From contig NZ_SHLX01000049.1 of the NCBI RefSeq assembly GCF_004764705.1, forward strand, positions 1 to 52,340: a DNA stretch of 52,340 nucleotides, read 5' to 3'. The translations under genes were made by a program, and so were the position numbers. The DNA comes from Paenibacillus cymbidii. GTDB taxonomy: Bacteria > Bacillota > Bacilli > Paenibacillales > NBRC-103111. This document shows, in pieces, positions 42,941-51,879 of this stretch; positions within the stretch are counted from its first letter, which is position 1, and every line of letters begins with the position of its first letter. The notes beneath the pieces are model-generated. The model ran no database searches, was not told the origin of the DNA, and saw nothing but the letters and a program-made list of their open reading frames with translations.

Positions 42941-44329
42941 TTACGCCCTCCAATGGGTCCATACTTCGCTCAGCGTCTGGAACGCCCGCGCCTCAAGACC
43001 CGGCAGCACGCCGTGCACACGCCGCTCCGCCTGCTCGTAGTCGCGATGAATCGCAAGCGCGCGATCGGCCATCGCTTCCGCCGAGCTGGCGTCGATGTCG
43101 ACCAGCCAGTCGCCGAGCCCGACATCGCGCACCATCTGTTTTTTGCGGCCGGCTTCGTCGAACGGGTTGTGCACTACCGGCGTGCCGATGCCGATCGACA
43201 TGATCACGGAATGCATCTCCATGCTCAGCAGCACCCGCGTGCGGCGAATGACCGAACAAGCCTGCTCGCTCGACCAGAAGTGATCGAGGAACACACAGTG
43301 CCGCTTCGTGTCCGCGGACAGTTGGTCCCACAAGGCGGTCCGGGCGCTTTCCACCGTATCGCGCGTCTCGTGGCACAACAGCACCTTCATCCCGGTGGCG
43401 GCGATCCAGCGTTCGATCACTTCCTTGATTTTGCCCATATGGCTGGCGATGCGTTCCGGCGGCATCGAGCCGCCCGTCGGATCGTAAGCGATATCGCGAG
43501 GATTGCCGGAAATGCGCACGATCACCGCAAGAAACTGCTTCTCCTCCAGCCCGTTGTCGGCCAAGTACCGCTCCGCCCAAGCTTCGTCCCGCCCCTGAAA
43601 GAAGAAGGCGCTGTCCGGCCGGTAGCCGGTGCTTGCGTTAGTTAAATCGCATTGGCGCAAATAATTCAGCGAATCGCTGTCGCGGCAATAAACGAACCGG
43701 GCGTCCTCCAGCAGCGGGCGAAAAATCAGATCCGCCGGCCAATCGATCGCATCGAACGAATTGGAATTGAGCCCGTAAGGAAGCTTCAGCGCCCGGGCGA
43801 TCAACAGCGGCATCACGTTGGGAATCGTGTAGCCCCACATGTTGCGCACGCCGAGCCGGCCGAAGTTGATCATCGTGCCGGAATTGTAGATCACGAAGCC
43901 GGCATCGTCGAACGCCTCGCCGTATGCGGGATCACCCTCCCTCAATTCCGCGTATACATCAAGCGGCAGCCTGTCCAGCACATCCTCCGCAATCGCCTCC
44001 GCCTCATGCGAGGAGAGCACTCCCCGACGGAAGCTCTCCAGCTTCTGCTCGCCCCAGCGAGCCTTGAAGGCCGACCACGCCCGGCTTGACGAATGCTCCT
44101 GGAACAAGGGGCGGAACCGGTTGGGAAGCACCTTGCTGTTGCTTTTATACAGGGGAATGTAGTCCCGCGATACGGCGTATTTCGGATCGTCCTCATCCAT
44201 CAGCGAAATGATGCGCGCCGGCACCTCCGGCCGCTGCCGGTCCATCATATGCAGCAGCCCCGGGGTGATGGCCATGCTCCCGATATTGTCGATCCCCCAG
44301 CTTAACGCGACCAATACATGCTTGCTCAT
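42941..44329 (-). CDS. Polysaccharide pyruvyl transferase family protein (2)
   Basis: A 462-residue paralogue of the protein at 39827-41242, without the glycine tract. Landmarks are SWGIDNIGSMAITPG at the N-terminus, FGRLGVRNMWGYTIPN, PYGLNSNSFDAIDWP, YCRDSDSLNYLR, PDSAFFFQGRDE, KVLLCHETRDTVESA and EMHSVIMSIGIGTPVVHNP. The family transfers pyruvate to polysaccharide sugars, often in wall or exopolysaccharide assembly, though other activities are possible. ATG at 44329 follows GAGAGGGAG. It is divergent from the third AraC regulator, and the leader holds a MITE fragment and a conserved TTATCACTTTCGT half-site, implying shared control with the importer genes at 47095 onwards. Confidence 0.84.
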   Translation of the reverse strand: MSKHVLVALSWGIDNIGSMAITPGLLHMMDRQRPEVPARIISLMDEDDPKYAVSRDYIPLYKSNSKVLPNRFRPLFQEHSSSRAWSAFKARWGEQKLESFRRGVLSSHEAEAIAEDVLDRLPLDVYAELREGDPAYGEAFDDAGFVIYNSGTMINFGRLGVRNMWGYTIPNVMPLLIARALKLPYGLNSNSFDAIDWPADLIFRPLLEDARFVYCRDSDSLNYLRQCDLTNASTGYRPDSAFFFQGRDEAWAERYLADNGLEEKQFLAVIVRISGNPRDIAYDPTGGSMPPERIASHMGKIKEVIERWIAATGMKVLLCHETRDTVESARTALWDQLSADTKRHCVFLDHFWSSEQACSVIRRTRVLLSMEMHSVIMSIGIGTPVVHNPFDEAGRKKQMVRDVGLGDWLVDIDASSAEAMADRALAIHRDYEQAERRVHGVLPGLEARAFQTLSEVWTHWRA

Positions 44330-44420
44330 CAGATTTACTCCCTCTCCTGGCAAAAGTGAACTGCCTGTCTCCGCCGGTACGTCCTCGTGTTCCTGTTGCT
44401 GCGTCGCGACCGCAAACGCA

Positions 44421-44455
44421 AGATGCACCTGAGCGGGTTTTCAGACACGCCCTAG
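44421..44455 (+). mobile_element. Fragment of the MITE-like element
   Basis: AGATGCACCTGAGCGGGTTT and TCAGACACGCCCTAG match, over about 33 bases, one end of the element at 1906-2070 including the sub-terminal AAGATGC. Only one end is present. It lies about 92 bp upstream of the pyruvyl-transferase start, inside the 311-bp divergent gap 44330-44641. Confidence 0.55.
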
Positions 44456-44485
44456 CCCGATCATAGTCCCGGCTGCCGCCGCGTT

Positions 44486-44524
44486 CAATTATCACTTTCG
44501 TTCAGGCAACCAAGCGGTTTTATC
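44486..44524 (-). promoter_or_regulatory. Putative operator: TTATCACTTTCGT half-site, copy 2
   Basis: The segment 44486-44503 (CAATTATCACTTTCGTTC on the plus strand) is the complement of the right half of the 46946-46979 palindrome. A further TTATC at 44520 stands 31 bp away in direct orientation. It lies between the divergent pyruvyl-transferase and AraC genes. Confidence 0.45.
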
Positions 44525-44641
44525 CTTTATTGCCGCATCTATATCCCGATTTGACCGGCGGTGCGGAGAAAAAGAGAGAATTGCACTCTTTTCCCCGATC
44601 GGAAATGATGGAAGCAAACAGAGAATGCGGAGGGGGCGCCA

Positions 44642-46939
44642 GTGGCATCCGGATGGAAACTGCGGTCATTCATACCCAACCTGTCGTTTCGGCAAAAGCT
44701 GCTGCTGTTCTCCACCGTCATGAGCATCGTGCCCGTGCTCGTGTTGGGCATCCTGTCCTCCGTCGTGACGACGGAAAGCATTCAAGCCGAAGTCAACCGC
44801 AACCACCAGGTCATTTTGCAGCAGCTCGAGGATCAGGTCGATTCGTTCATGCGCAGTCTGGACAAGGCGTCGCTGGCGCTGGCCAACTCGCAAACGATTC
44901 AGAAATCGCTGCAAGCCGGCATTTCGATGACCAATCCGCGCGTTTCGCTGGATATGATCGACGTCATCAACAACATCAAGGTGACGGCGGAGACGGATTT
45001 CGAGGTGTCGCTCTATTACCTGCGCTTCAACTTGATCTACTCTTCCGCGCTCGGCATTATCCGCGATCCGACGTATCCGTATACGGAGATCATATCGCTC
45101 ATCGGCCGGCAAGCCGGCGGGCTGAACATGATCCCGCTGCACACGTACGCGAGCCGCAGCGAAATGCTGCTCATTCGCGGCGTGCCGCTCGGTTCGCCGA
45201 ATCCCGACGGCTATTTGATCCTGCAACTGCCGAGCGAACAGATCAAACGGCTGCTCGACCGGCTCAATCTGGGCGGCCACCGCAAAATCGTGATCGTCAA
45301 CGATCAGGGCGAGGTGCTGACCAGCCGCGACATGAGCGATACCGGCTCGCAGCTGCTGCCCACGGCCCCGCTTTATCCGTATTGGATCACTCCCGGCCTG
45401 CTGGCCGGCTCGCTGACGATGGACGGCGTCGATTACAACGTCTCCTCGCTGCGGTCGCGGCTCAACGACTGGACCTACATCGCCCTGACGCCGTCGACCG
45501 AGCTGACCGCCAAGGCGCGCCATATTCGTTCGATCATGTGGCTGATTACCGCGGGATCATTCCTGCTCTGGAGCGCCGTTGCCGTGATCGGCTCGCGCCG
45601 GCTTTATTTTCCGATCGAACGGATCGCGGGCAAATTCGCCGGCCGGCAGCCGCAGATGAAACGGGACGGCCTGCGGGCCATCGATGAATGGACGGACCAC
45701 ATGCTGGCTCGCAACGAGCGGCTGGAAACGCAGCTGAGCGAAACGCAGCCGCTGATGAAGGAGTACTTGCTGCAGCGATTGCTGAGCGGCCACCTGCAGA
45801 ACGGGGAAACGATCCGCCACCTGTACGCTGTCGGGCCTCCGCTGCCGGAACATTGGCACTACGTGCTGATTGTCGAAATCGACCGTTACGTCTCGTTTCA
45901 TCAACAATATAACGAAAACGACCGGTTTCTGCTGCTTTACGCCATGCGCAACGTGATCGAGGAACTGTCGGCGCAGCGGCTCGCTTCCGCCGCCAGCGTC
46001 GCGCCGCGTCCCGGCCAAATCGTGCTGATTGCGGGATCGCCCGCCGTCGGCGAATCGTTGTACGAGCAGCTTGTGCTGCTCTGCGACGACATCCGCGAGC
46101 AGGTGAAGGCGCACCTCAGCCTGACGGTAACAACAGCTATCGGCAGCCCTCGCCAGGGCATCGGCGGCATCCGCGAAGCGTATCTGGAAACGCTCGAGCT
46201 GCTTCAGTACCGCTGGATCGCGGGCCCGGACCGGACGATCGGCGCCGAGCAGCTTGCTCCTTCGGTGCAGCAGTCGGGGCGGGCGCTTGCGGCGTGGCAG
46301 AACGCCATCGCCACCGGCGTGATGGAAGGCGAACTGGACGCCGCCCGCAACCAATTGGACGAGATGGTGGAGTCGATCCCGCGGGCGCTGCAGAACCCGC
46401 AATCGATCTGCGGCCTGTTCGCGCTGCTGATCGGGGAAATCGACCGCCGCATGCACGAGCACGGCTACCGGCAAACCCAGGACATGTTCGAATACAATTT
46501 GCTGGACTACTTGTACAGCCTGTCGTCGATGCAGGAAGTGCGGAGCTGGATGGCCGATACGGTGTTTCCGGCGATTCACGAGCTGCTGCGGACGCATGCG
46601 ACTTCACACAGCCGCAAGCTGATCGCCGAAGTGCAGGCGTACATTCGCGAGCAATACGAAACCGATCTGTCGCTGCAGATGATCGCCGATCGGTTCGGCA
46701 TTTCGCCAAGCACGCTGAGCCGCATGTTCAAGAAGGAAAGCGGCGTCAATTATCTCGATTTCATCATTCAGGTGCGGATGGACAAAGCGAAGGAATGGCT
46801 GCTGCACAGCGACATGACGATCCGCGAAATGACGGACCGGCTGCGGTATACGACGGTGCATAACTTCACCCGCATTTTCAAACAGTATACCGGCCTGCCG
46901 CCCGGCAGCTTCCGCAAAAAGCACTATACCGGCTCTTGA
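44642..46939 (+). CDS. Membrane-anchored AraC-family regulator
   Basis: A 765-residue one-component regulator, paralogue of 34095-36494. First membrane span at about 17-38 (LLLFSTVMSIVPVLVLGILS), Cache-like outer domain, second span near 298-318 (IMWLITAGSFLLWSAVAVIG), cytoplasmic linker, then the C-terminal AraC double HTH (about 660-758: LSLQMIADRFGISPSTLSRM and MTDRLRYTTVHNFTRIFK). GTG at 44642 follows GGAGGGG by 6 bp. It lies just before an LplABC-type importer, the usual arrangement in which the regulator senses the sugar and activates the importer. The palindrome at 46946-46979, directly after its stop, is a likely binding site. Confidence 0.88.
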   Translation: MASGWKLRSFIPNLSFRQKLLLFSTVMSIVPVLVLGILSSVVTTESIQAEVNRNHQVILQQLEDQVDSFMRSLDKASLALANSQTIQKSLQAGISMTNPRVSLDMIDVINNIKVTAETDFEVSLYYLRFNLIYSSALGIIRDPTYPYTEIISLIGRQAGGLNMIPLHTYASRSEMLLIRGVPLGSPNPDGYLILQLPSEQIKRLLDRLNLGGHRKIVIVNDQGEVLTSRDMSDTGSQLLPTAPLYPYWITPGLLAGSLTMDGVDYNVSSLRSRLNDWTYIALTPSTELTAKARHIRSIMWLITAGSFLLWSAVAVIGSRRLYFPIERIAGKFAGRQPQMKRDGLRAIDEWTDHMLARNERLETQLSETQPLMKEYLLQRLLSGHLQNGETIRHLYAVGPPLPEHWHYVLIVEIDRYVSFHQQYNENDRFLLLYAMRNVIEELSAQRLASAASVAPRPGQIVLIAGSPAVGESLYEQLVLLCDDIREQVKAHLSLTVTTAIGSPRQGIGGIREAYLETLELLQYRWIAGPDRTIGAEQLAPSVQQSGRALAAWQNAIATGVMEGELDAARNQLDEMVESIPRALQNPQSICGLFALLIGEIDRRMHEHGYRQTQDMFEYNLLDYLYSLSSMQEVRSWMADTVFPAIHELLRTHATSHSRKLIAEVQAYIREQYETDLSLQMIADRFGISPSTLSRMFKKESGVNYLDFIIQVRMDKAKEWLLHSDMTIREMTDRLRYTTVHNFTRIFKQYTGLPPGSFRKKHYTGS

Positions 46940-46945
46940 CGGCTT

Positions 46946-46979
46946 TTATCTTTGTTTGTCCGGACGAAAGTGATAATTG
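46946..46979. promoter_or_regulatory. Putative operator: 31-bp imperfect palindrome TTATC...GTCCGGAC...GATAA, copy 3
   Basis: The sequence has a perfect centre GTCCGGAC (46958-46965), outer halves TTATC (46946) and GATAA (46972-46976), and partly matching arms between. GATAAT may double as a -10 box. Related halves occur at 37213-37258 and 44486-44524. It lies about 120-150 bp before the LplA-type lipoprotein gene. Confidence 0.5.
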
Positions 46980-47023
46980 TTTGCCCGTCCGGCGCCCGCT
47001 AGGATGAAATTGTGCCGCAGCAG

Positions 47024-47078
47024 CCGCACAGGAACAAGCCGCACAGAAACCGGCACAGGAACCAGCACGGAAGCAACC
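47024..47078 (+). repeat. Short tandem repeats in the leader of the importer operon
   Basis: Three to four imperfect copies of a unit of about 14 bp (GCCGCACAGGAACAA, GCCGCACAGAAACC, GGCACAGGAACCA) lie between the operator and the ribosome-binding site of the lipoprotein gene. Confidence 0.5.
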
Positions 47079-47094
47079 AATCAGGAGGGATCAC

Positions 47095-48732
47095 ATGAGA
47101 AGAGACGGATGGAGAAAAACGGGCCTTGCGCTTCTGACGGTGACGGTCGGCTCGACGCTGGCGCTCGCCGGGTGCTCGAAGGACGACAAGCCGGGCGCCC
47201 AATCGACGGCTTCGCCTTCAGCGACAGCCGCTTCGTCGGCGGCGGCCTCGCCGGCGGCGACGAAGGTGCCGGAAACGAAGCTGTCGCTCAACTGGTTCAT
47301 TTACGCCCCGGCCAACACGAATTTGCCGTCGGCGGACAAGGATTTCGTCAAACAGGCGATCGAAAAGAAGTTCAACGTCGAGCTGAAGGTCGACTACATG
47401 GCGGCCGGCACGGAATATTTGAACAAGGTCAAGGTGCTGCTTGCGTCGACCGCGCCGGATATGATTACGCTGCTGGACGGCCGCGATCCGATCGTCGAAA
47501 CCGGGCTGATCGGCAATATCCGCTCGTACGTGACGGCGGCCAAAATGCCGAATTACTTCAAATGGCTCGGCGACGACAAAATCATGAGCTACGGCCAGCA
47601 GATGATGACGCCGGACACGTACTACACCGCGCCGATGCCCTACTCGTCTTCGCCTTATCGCAGCTATTACATTCGCAAGGATTGGCTCGACAAGCTGGGG
47701 CTGGCGATTCCGCAGAGCTACGACGATTACGTCAAGGTGCTCAAGGCGTTCCGCAACAACGATCCCGACGGCAACGGCAAGAAGGATACGTACGGCTTCA
47801 CGACGGCCGCCGGCGGCGCCGGCATCGGCACGGAATGGCCGGAATTCCAGAAGAACGGCCTCGTCTTCCCGCGCCAGATCGAAAACAACAAATACATCGA
47901 CATGCAGCTTGACCCGCGCGACGAAGGCGTGCTCGACGACATCATCAAGCTGATCAACGACGATCTGGTCGATCCCGACTGGTTCCTGAACAAAGCGCCG
48001 CAGCATATGGAGAAAGCGATCCAGGGCAAGGCGGGCGTCGTGCTCAGCACCGACCCGTTCGTCGCCTACGACAGCAACCCGCAAGGCATTCAGGTGCGGA
48101 CGAAGCAGCTGTTCCCGAACGCCAACTGGGTGCCGTTCACCATGTTCCCCGGCAAACCGCTGTCCACGGAAGCCCAGCCCGGCAACAGGGGACCGTGGCT
48201 GTTCCCGAAGAAAACGGTCGACGGCAATCCGGAAAAAGTCGAGCGGTCGATGCAAATTTTGGAGTGGATGGCGGGCGAGGAAGGTTTCCTGCTGACGCAT
48301 TACGGTCTCGAAGGCAAACATTATACGCGCGACGGCAAAACGATCAAACGCAACATGGACGCCTACGATGCCGAGATCACGAAGCAAGGCGATTTCCTGC
48401 GGATCTGGAGCTTCATGACGCCGGATTATCCGGCCCAGTTCGGACTGACCGTCGACAATCCGCGTTTGACGGCGCACGACCGCGAGATCGAAGCTTTCCT
48501 GAACAAGCTGCCTTACATCGACGACGTCGGCACCTCGCTTAAACCGCCAGCCGGCACCGACAACACGGCGATGCGCAACAAGCAGAAGGAGTATATGGCC
48601 AAAGCGATTTTTGACGACAAGTCGGCGAAAAACTGGCCGCAGTATTACAAGGACGTCATGACGACGTACAAGGCCGATCAAATTTTTGCCGCTTACGAGG
48701 ATCAAATCAAAAAAGTCGGCCGGATCAAGTAA
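47095..48732 (+). CDS. Sugar-binding lipoprotein (LplA type)
   Basis: A 545-residue extracellular solute-binding lipoprotein. The lipobox is LALAGC with Cys27, followed by an Ala/Ser-rich linker (28-55). Family landmarks: YIRKDWLDKLGLAIPQSYDD, DPDGNGKKDTYGFT, and QILEWMAGEEGFLLTHYGLE near residue 385, where LplA-like proteins have a helix lining the sugar cleft. It captures an oligosaccharide and hands it to the two permeases downstream; the ATPase is encoded elsewhere, as usual for MsmK/MsmX-dependent systems. ATG at 47095 follows AGGAGGG. Expression should be controlled by the AraC regulator directly upstream. Confidence 0.92.
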   Translation: MRRDGWRKTGLALLTVTVGSTLALAGCSKDDKPGAQSTASPSATAASSAAASPAATKVPETKLSLNWFIYAPANTNLPSADKDFVKQAIEKKFNVELKVDYMAAGTEYLNKVKVLLASTAPDMITLLDGRDPIVETGLIGNIRSYVTAAKMPNYFKWLGDDKIMSYGQQMMTPDTYYTAPMPYSSSPYRSYYIRKDWLDKLGLAIPQSYDDYVKVLKAFRNNDPDGNGKKDTYGFTTAAGGAGIGTEWPEFQKNGLVFPRQIENNKYIDMQLDPRDEGVLDDIIKLINDDLVDPDWFLNKAPQHMEKAIQGKAGVVLSTDPFVAYDSNPQGIQVRTKQLFPNANWVPFTMFPGKPLSTEAQPGNRGPWLFPKKTVDGNPEKVERSMQILEWMAGEEGFLLTHYGLEGKHYTRDGKTIKRNMDAYDAEITKQGDFLRIWSFMTPDYPAQFGLTVDNPRLTAHDREIEAFLNKLPYIDDVGTSLKPPAGTDNTAMRNKQKEYMAKAIFDDKSAKNWPQYYKDVMTTYKADQIFAAYEDQIKKVGRIK

Positions 48733-48743
48733 CGTTCGCGGCA

Positions 48744-48761
48744 GGGGCGCCGTCGCGCCCC
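48744..48761 (+). terminator. Hairpin between lipoprotein and permease genes
   Basis: GGGGCGC (48744-48750) and GCGCCCC (48755-48761) form a perfect 7-bp stem with a CGTC loop, 11 bp beyond the lipoprotein stop. No U-run follows, so it probably stabilises the upstream mRNA and lowers permease expression rather than ending transcription. Confidence 0.55.
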
Positions 48762-48796
48762 TCCCGGGCGGACGGCGCACAAGGATGTGATCGCAG

Positions 48797-49759
48797 ATGC
48801 AACGCTCTCTTCGCGCAGCGCGGCCCGCAGCGCAAGCCGCCGGCATCGGGCCGGGCGGCGCTTTCGCCAAACGAATGCTGGCCAGCCGCTGGTTTTATGT
48901 CATGATGCTTCCCGGCATCTGCTATTACCTCGTTTTCCACTACATGCCCATGGGCGGGCTGCTGGTGGCGTTTAAGCATTACAGCCTGGCGGACGGCATC
49001 TGGCGCAGCCCTTGGGCGGGTTTCGCCAATTTCCGCACCGTCTTCGGATCGCCGGATTTCCCGGTCATCCTGCGCAACACCTTGCTGATCAGCGTCTACC
49101 GCGTCGTGTTCAACATGCTGCCCGACGTGCTGCTCGCGCTGATGCTGAACGAAGTCCGCGTCCGCTGGTTCAAGCGCTTCGTGCAGACGATCACTTACGG
49201 CCCCCATTTTCTTTCGTGGGTCATCATTTACGGCATCGCCTTTTCGTTCTTTGCGCCGGAGTCGGGCCTGGTCAGCATGCTGTTCCGCAGCATGGGCTGG
49301 GGCAGCGTCAACGTGCTGGCGGAGCCGGACCTGTTCCGGCCGCTGCTGATCGTGACCGATATTTGGCGCAATACCGGGTACGGGGCGATCATTTATTTGG
49401 CCGCGCTGGCGACGATCAACCCCGAGCTGTACGAAGCGGCAGTCGTCGACGGCGCGGGGCGGCTGCGGCAAATGTGGCACGTGACGCTGCCCGGCATCCG
49501 CGACGTGTTCGTGCTGCTGCTCGTGATCCGCATCGGCCATATTATGGACGCCGGGTTCGAGCAGGTGTACGTCTTCCTGAACGCGCGCGTCAATTCGACC
49601 GGCGACATTATCGACACCTGGGTGTTCCGGCGCGGTCTGGAGCAGCTCGATTACAGCGTCGCTGCGGCCACCGGCTTTTTCAAATCGTTCGTCGGTCTTG
49701 CGCTCGTGCTCGGCGCCAACCGGCTGGCCAAAAAAATCGGCGGCTCCGGCATCTGGTAA
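48797..49759 (+). CDS. Sugar ABC transporter permease, LplB type
   Basis: A 320-residue permease with six membrane spans and a 35-residue cytoplasmic N-terminal extension. The N-terminal MLPGICYYLVFHYMPMGG and GFANFRTVF are typical of LplB/YtcP-group permeases, and the coupling loop EAAVVDGAGRLRQMWHVTLP contains the EAA motif that contacts the ATPase. ATG at 48797 follows AAGGA by 11 bp. Forms a heterodimer with the next gene's product. Confidence 0.92.
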   Translation: MQRSLRAARPAAQAAGIGPGGAFAKRMLASRWFYVMMLPGICYYLVFHYMPMGGLLVAFKHYSLADGIWRSPWAGFANFRTVFGSPDFPVILRNTLLISVYRVVFNMLPDVLLALMLNEVRVRWFKRFVQTITYGPHFLSWVIIYGIAFSFFAPESGLVSMLFRSMGWGSVNVLAEPDLFRPLLIVTDIWRNTGYGAIIYLAALATINPELYEAAVVDGAGRLRQMWHVTLPGIRDVFVLLLVIRIGHIMDAGFEQVYVFLNARVNSTGDIIDTWVFRRGLEQLDYSVAAATGFFKSFVGLALVLGANRLAKKIGGSGIW

Positions 49760-49792
49760 CGGCAAGCCGGCAGGAAGGAGAGGCGAACCAAC

Positions 49793-50683
49793 ATGGCCGC
49801 CAAAAGGAACCAATCGACGGCGGAGCGCATCGGCGACTGCCTGTTGTACGGCACGCTTGCCCTGTTCTCGCTGATGACGCTGTTTCCGCTGTATTACGTG
49901 TTCGTGATGTCGATCACGCCTTTCGTCGAGGTGCTGCGCAACGGCGGCTTCGTTATGCTGCCGGGCCGGGTGACGTGGGACGCGTATCAGCAAATTTTTT
50001 CCAGTCTACGCATACCGCGGGCGCTGTGGGTAACGGTGCGCATCACGGCCGCCGGCACGGTGCTGAACCTGATCGTCACCGGCCTGCTGGCCTACGGCCT
50101 GTCCAAGAAGTTCGTGCCCGGCCGCAATATCGTGCTGCTCGGCATTTTGTTCACGATGCTGTTCAACGGCGGCATTATCCCGACATTCCTGATCGTGCGC
50201 GCCGTTGGGCTGTACGATACGATCTGGGCGATGATCGTCCCCGGCACGGTGTCGACCTTTTATTTGCTCGTGATGAAGACGTATTTCGAAAATTTGCCCG
50301 CCGAGCTGGAGGAAGCGGCCAAGGTCGACGGCTGCGGCGACTTTACGACCTTGCTGCGCATCGTCCTGCCTTTGTCGATGCCGATCGTGGCTACGCTGGG
50401 GCTCTTCTACGGAGTCGGGCACTGGAATGAATATTTCAGCGGCATTATGTATGTGACGAGCAATCATTTGCAGCCGATGCAGGTCGTGCTGCGCAATATG
50501 ATCCAGACGCCGAACCTCAGCCAGGAGCTGGCGGTCACCAACACGATGGACCTGGTGCAGCTGCCGCCGGAAACGGTCAAAATGGCGACCGTCGTGGTTG
50601 CGCTGCTGCCGGTGCTGATCGTTTATCCGTTCCTGCAGCGATATTTCATGAAAGGCATGCTCATCGGCGCCATCAAGGGGTAA
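49793..50683 (+). CDS. Sugar ABC transporter permease, LplC/YtcP type
   Basis: A 296-residue permease with six spans. Landmarks are LFPLYYVFVMSITPF in the first span region, FNGGIIPTFLIVRAVGLYDT (a strongly conserved LplC/YtcP segment), the EAA loop EEAAKVDGCGDFTTLLRIVL and a C-terminus ending FLQRYFMKGMLIGAIKG. The ATG at 49793 follows AAGGAGAG. No ATPase gene is nearby, so a shared MsmX-like ATPase is expected. Confidence 0.93.
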   Translation: MAAKRNQSTAERIGDCLLYGTLALFSLMTLFPLYYVFVMSITPFVEVLRNGGFVMLPGRVTWDAYQQIFSSLRIPRALWVTVRITAAGTVLNLIVTGLLAYGLSKKFVPGRNIVLLGILFTMLFNGGIIPTFLIVRAVGLYDTIWAMIVPGTVSTFYLLVMKTYFENLPAELEEAAKVDGCGDFTTLLRIVLPLSMPIVATLGLFYGVGHWNEYFSGIMYVTSNHLQPMQVVLRNMIQTPNLSQELAVTNTMDLVQLPPETVKMATVVVALLPVLIVYPFLQRYFMKGMLIGAIKG

Positions 50684-50714
50684 ACGGCCGGAGCGGCTAA
50701 AGGAGAAACAACCG

Positions 50715-51704
50715 ATGACGACAATTGCAATGGTGCAAGGAAAAGACCAGCGGGACCGGGTATTCGCGCAGGCGCATATCGAACAGCTTCGCCTGCTGGG
50801 CGAAGTTGTGCTGAACGAACGAAGCGGGCCGCCGTCCGAGGATGAGGTGCGCGAGCTTGCTACAGGCGCGGACGTGATCATTACGTCGTGGCAGTGTCCG
50901 CCGATCACGGCGGCTGTTCTCGACGCCGCGCCACAGCTGCGGGGCTTGCTGCATGCGGCGGGCAGCGTCAAGGGCGTCGCGACGCCGGAAGTTTGGCGGC
51001 GCGGCATCCGCGTCTCGGGCGGAGCGGCCGCGCTTGGCAAGGGCGTTGCCGAGACGGCGCTCGGCATGACCATCGCATCGCTGAAGAACATGTGGCGACT
51101 CGCCCGCCATACCCGCGAAGGCGGCTGGACGCGCGGCACGGACGTTCGCGAGCTGTACGGCTTGACGATCGGCGTCGTCAGCGCGGGCAGCGCCGGCGGG
51201 CATTTCATCCGGCTGCTGCAGAACTTCGACGTGGACGTGCTCGTGTACGACCCGTTCCTGTCGGCCGAGGACGCCGCCGCGCTTGGCGCCGTCAAGTCGG
51301 AGCTGGAGCCGCTGCTTGCGGCCGCCGACGTGGTGTCGCTGCATGCGCCGCTGCTCGACGCCACGCATCATATGATCAACGCGCGGCGGCTGGCGCTGAT
51401 GAAGGACGACGCCATCCTGATCAATACCGCCCGCGGCGGCCTGATCGACGAAACGGCTCTGGCCGCCGAGCTCGCTCAAGGCCGGCTGTTCGCTTGCCTC
51501 GACGTGACCGATCCCGAGCCGCCGGCTGCCGATCATCCGCTGCGCGCGCTGCCGAACGCCGTGCTGACGCCGCATCTTGCCGGCGCCGTCACGAACGGGC
51601 TGCACCGCATCGCCCGCTCCATCGTCGACGACGCGGCGCTGCTGCTGCAAGACAAGCCGATGCGCGGCGAAGTGGCGCCGGAGCGGCTGGATCGGCTCGC
51701 CTAG
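50715..51704 (+). CDS. D-isomer-specific 2-hydroxyacid dehydrogenase
   Basis: A 329-residue NAD(P)-dependent dehydrogenase interconverting 2-keto and D-2-hydroxy acids. The nucleotide loop reads GVVSAGSAGGHFIRLL (a G-x-G-x-x-G-like variant), followed by an acidic residue in VYDPF that favours NAD. Catalytic residues appear as Arg in INTARGGLIDE, Glu in DVTDPEPP and His in LTPHLAGAV. ATG at 50715 follows AAAGGAG. It is 31 bp after the LplC-type permease gene, so it belongs to the importer operon and may process a sugar-acid or keto-acid derived from the imported compound. It ends before a strong terminator. Confidence 0.92.
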   Translation: MTTIAMVQGKDQRDRVFAQAHIEQLRLLGEVVLNERSGPPSEDEVRELATGADVIITSWQCPPITAAVLDAAPQLRGLLHAAGSVKGVATPEVWRRGIRVSGGAAALGKGVAETALGMTIASLKNMWRLARHTREGGWTRGTDVRELYGLTIGVVSAGSAGGHFIRLLQNFDVDVLVYDPFLSAEDAAALGAVKSELEPLLAAADVVSLHAPLLDATHHMINARRLALMKDDAILINTARGGLIDETALAAELAQGRLFACLDVTDPEPPAADHPLRALPNAVLTPHLAGAVTNGLHRIARSIVDDAALLLQDKPMRGEVAPERLDRLA

Positions 51705-51765
51705 CGCCCGCCGCCATTTGCGGCGCCGGCCGCCCTTCCCCGCTTGTTAGGCAAACGATCGCTCG

Positions 51766-51798
51766 GCCGTGGCTGCAAGAAGCTTGCCACGGCTTTTT
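51766..51798 (+). terminator. Rho-independent terminator of the importer operon
   Basis: GCCGTGGC (51766-51773) and GCCACGGC (51786-51793) form the lower stem, GCAAG/CTTGC an inner one, and five T follow directly. It is 62 bp beyond the dehydrogenase stop. Confidence 0.88.
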
Positions 51799-51879
51799 CC
51801 TGTCCGCCTTCAACAGTACTTTCATCCCAATATTATAAGTTTAAGGTAAAGTAAGTTTGCATTGCTTGAAATGTCAGCG

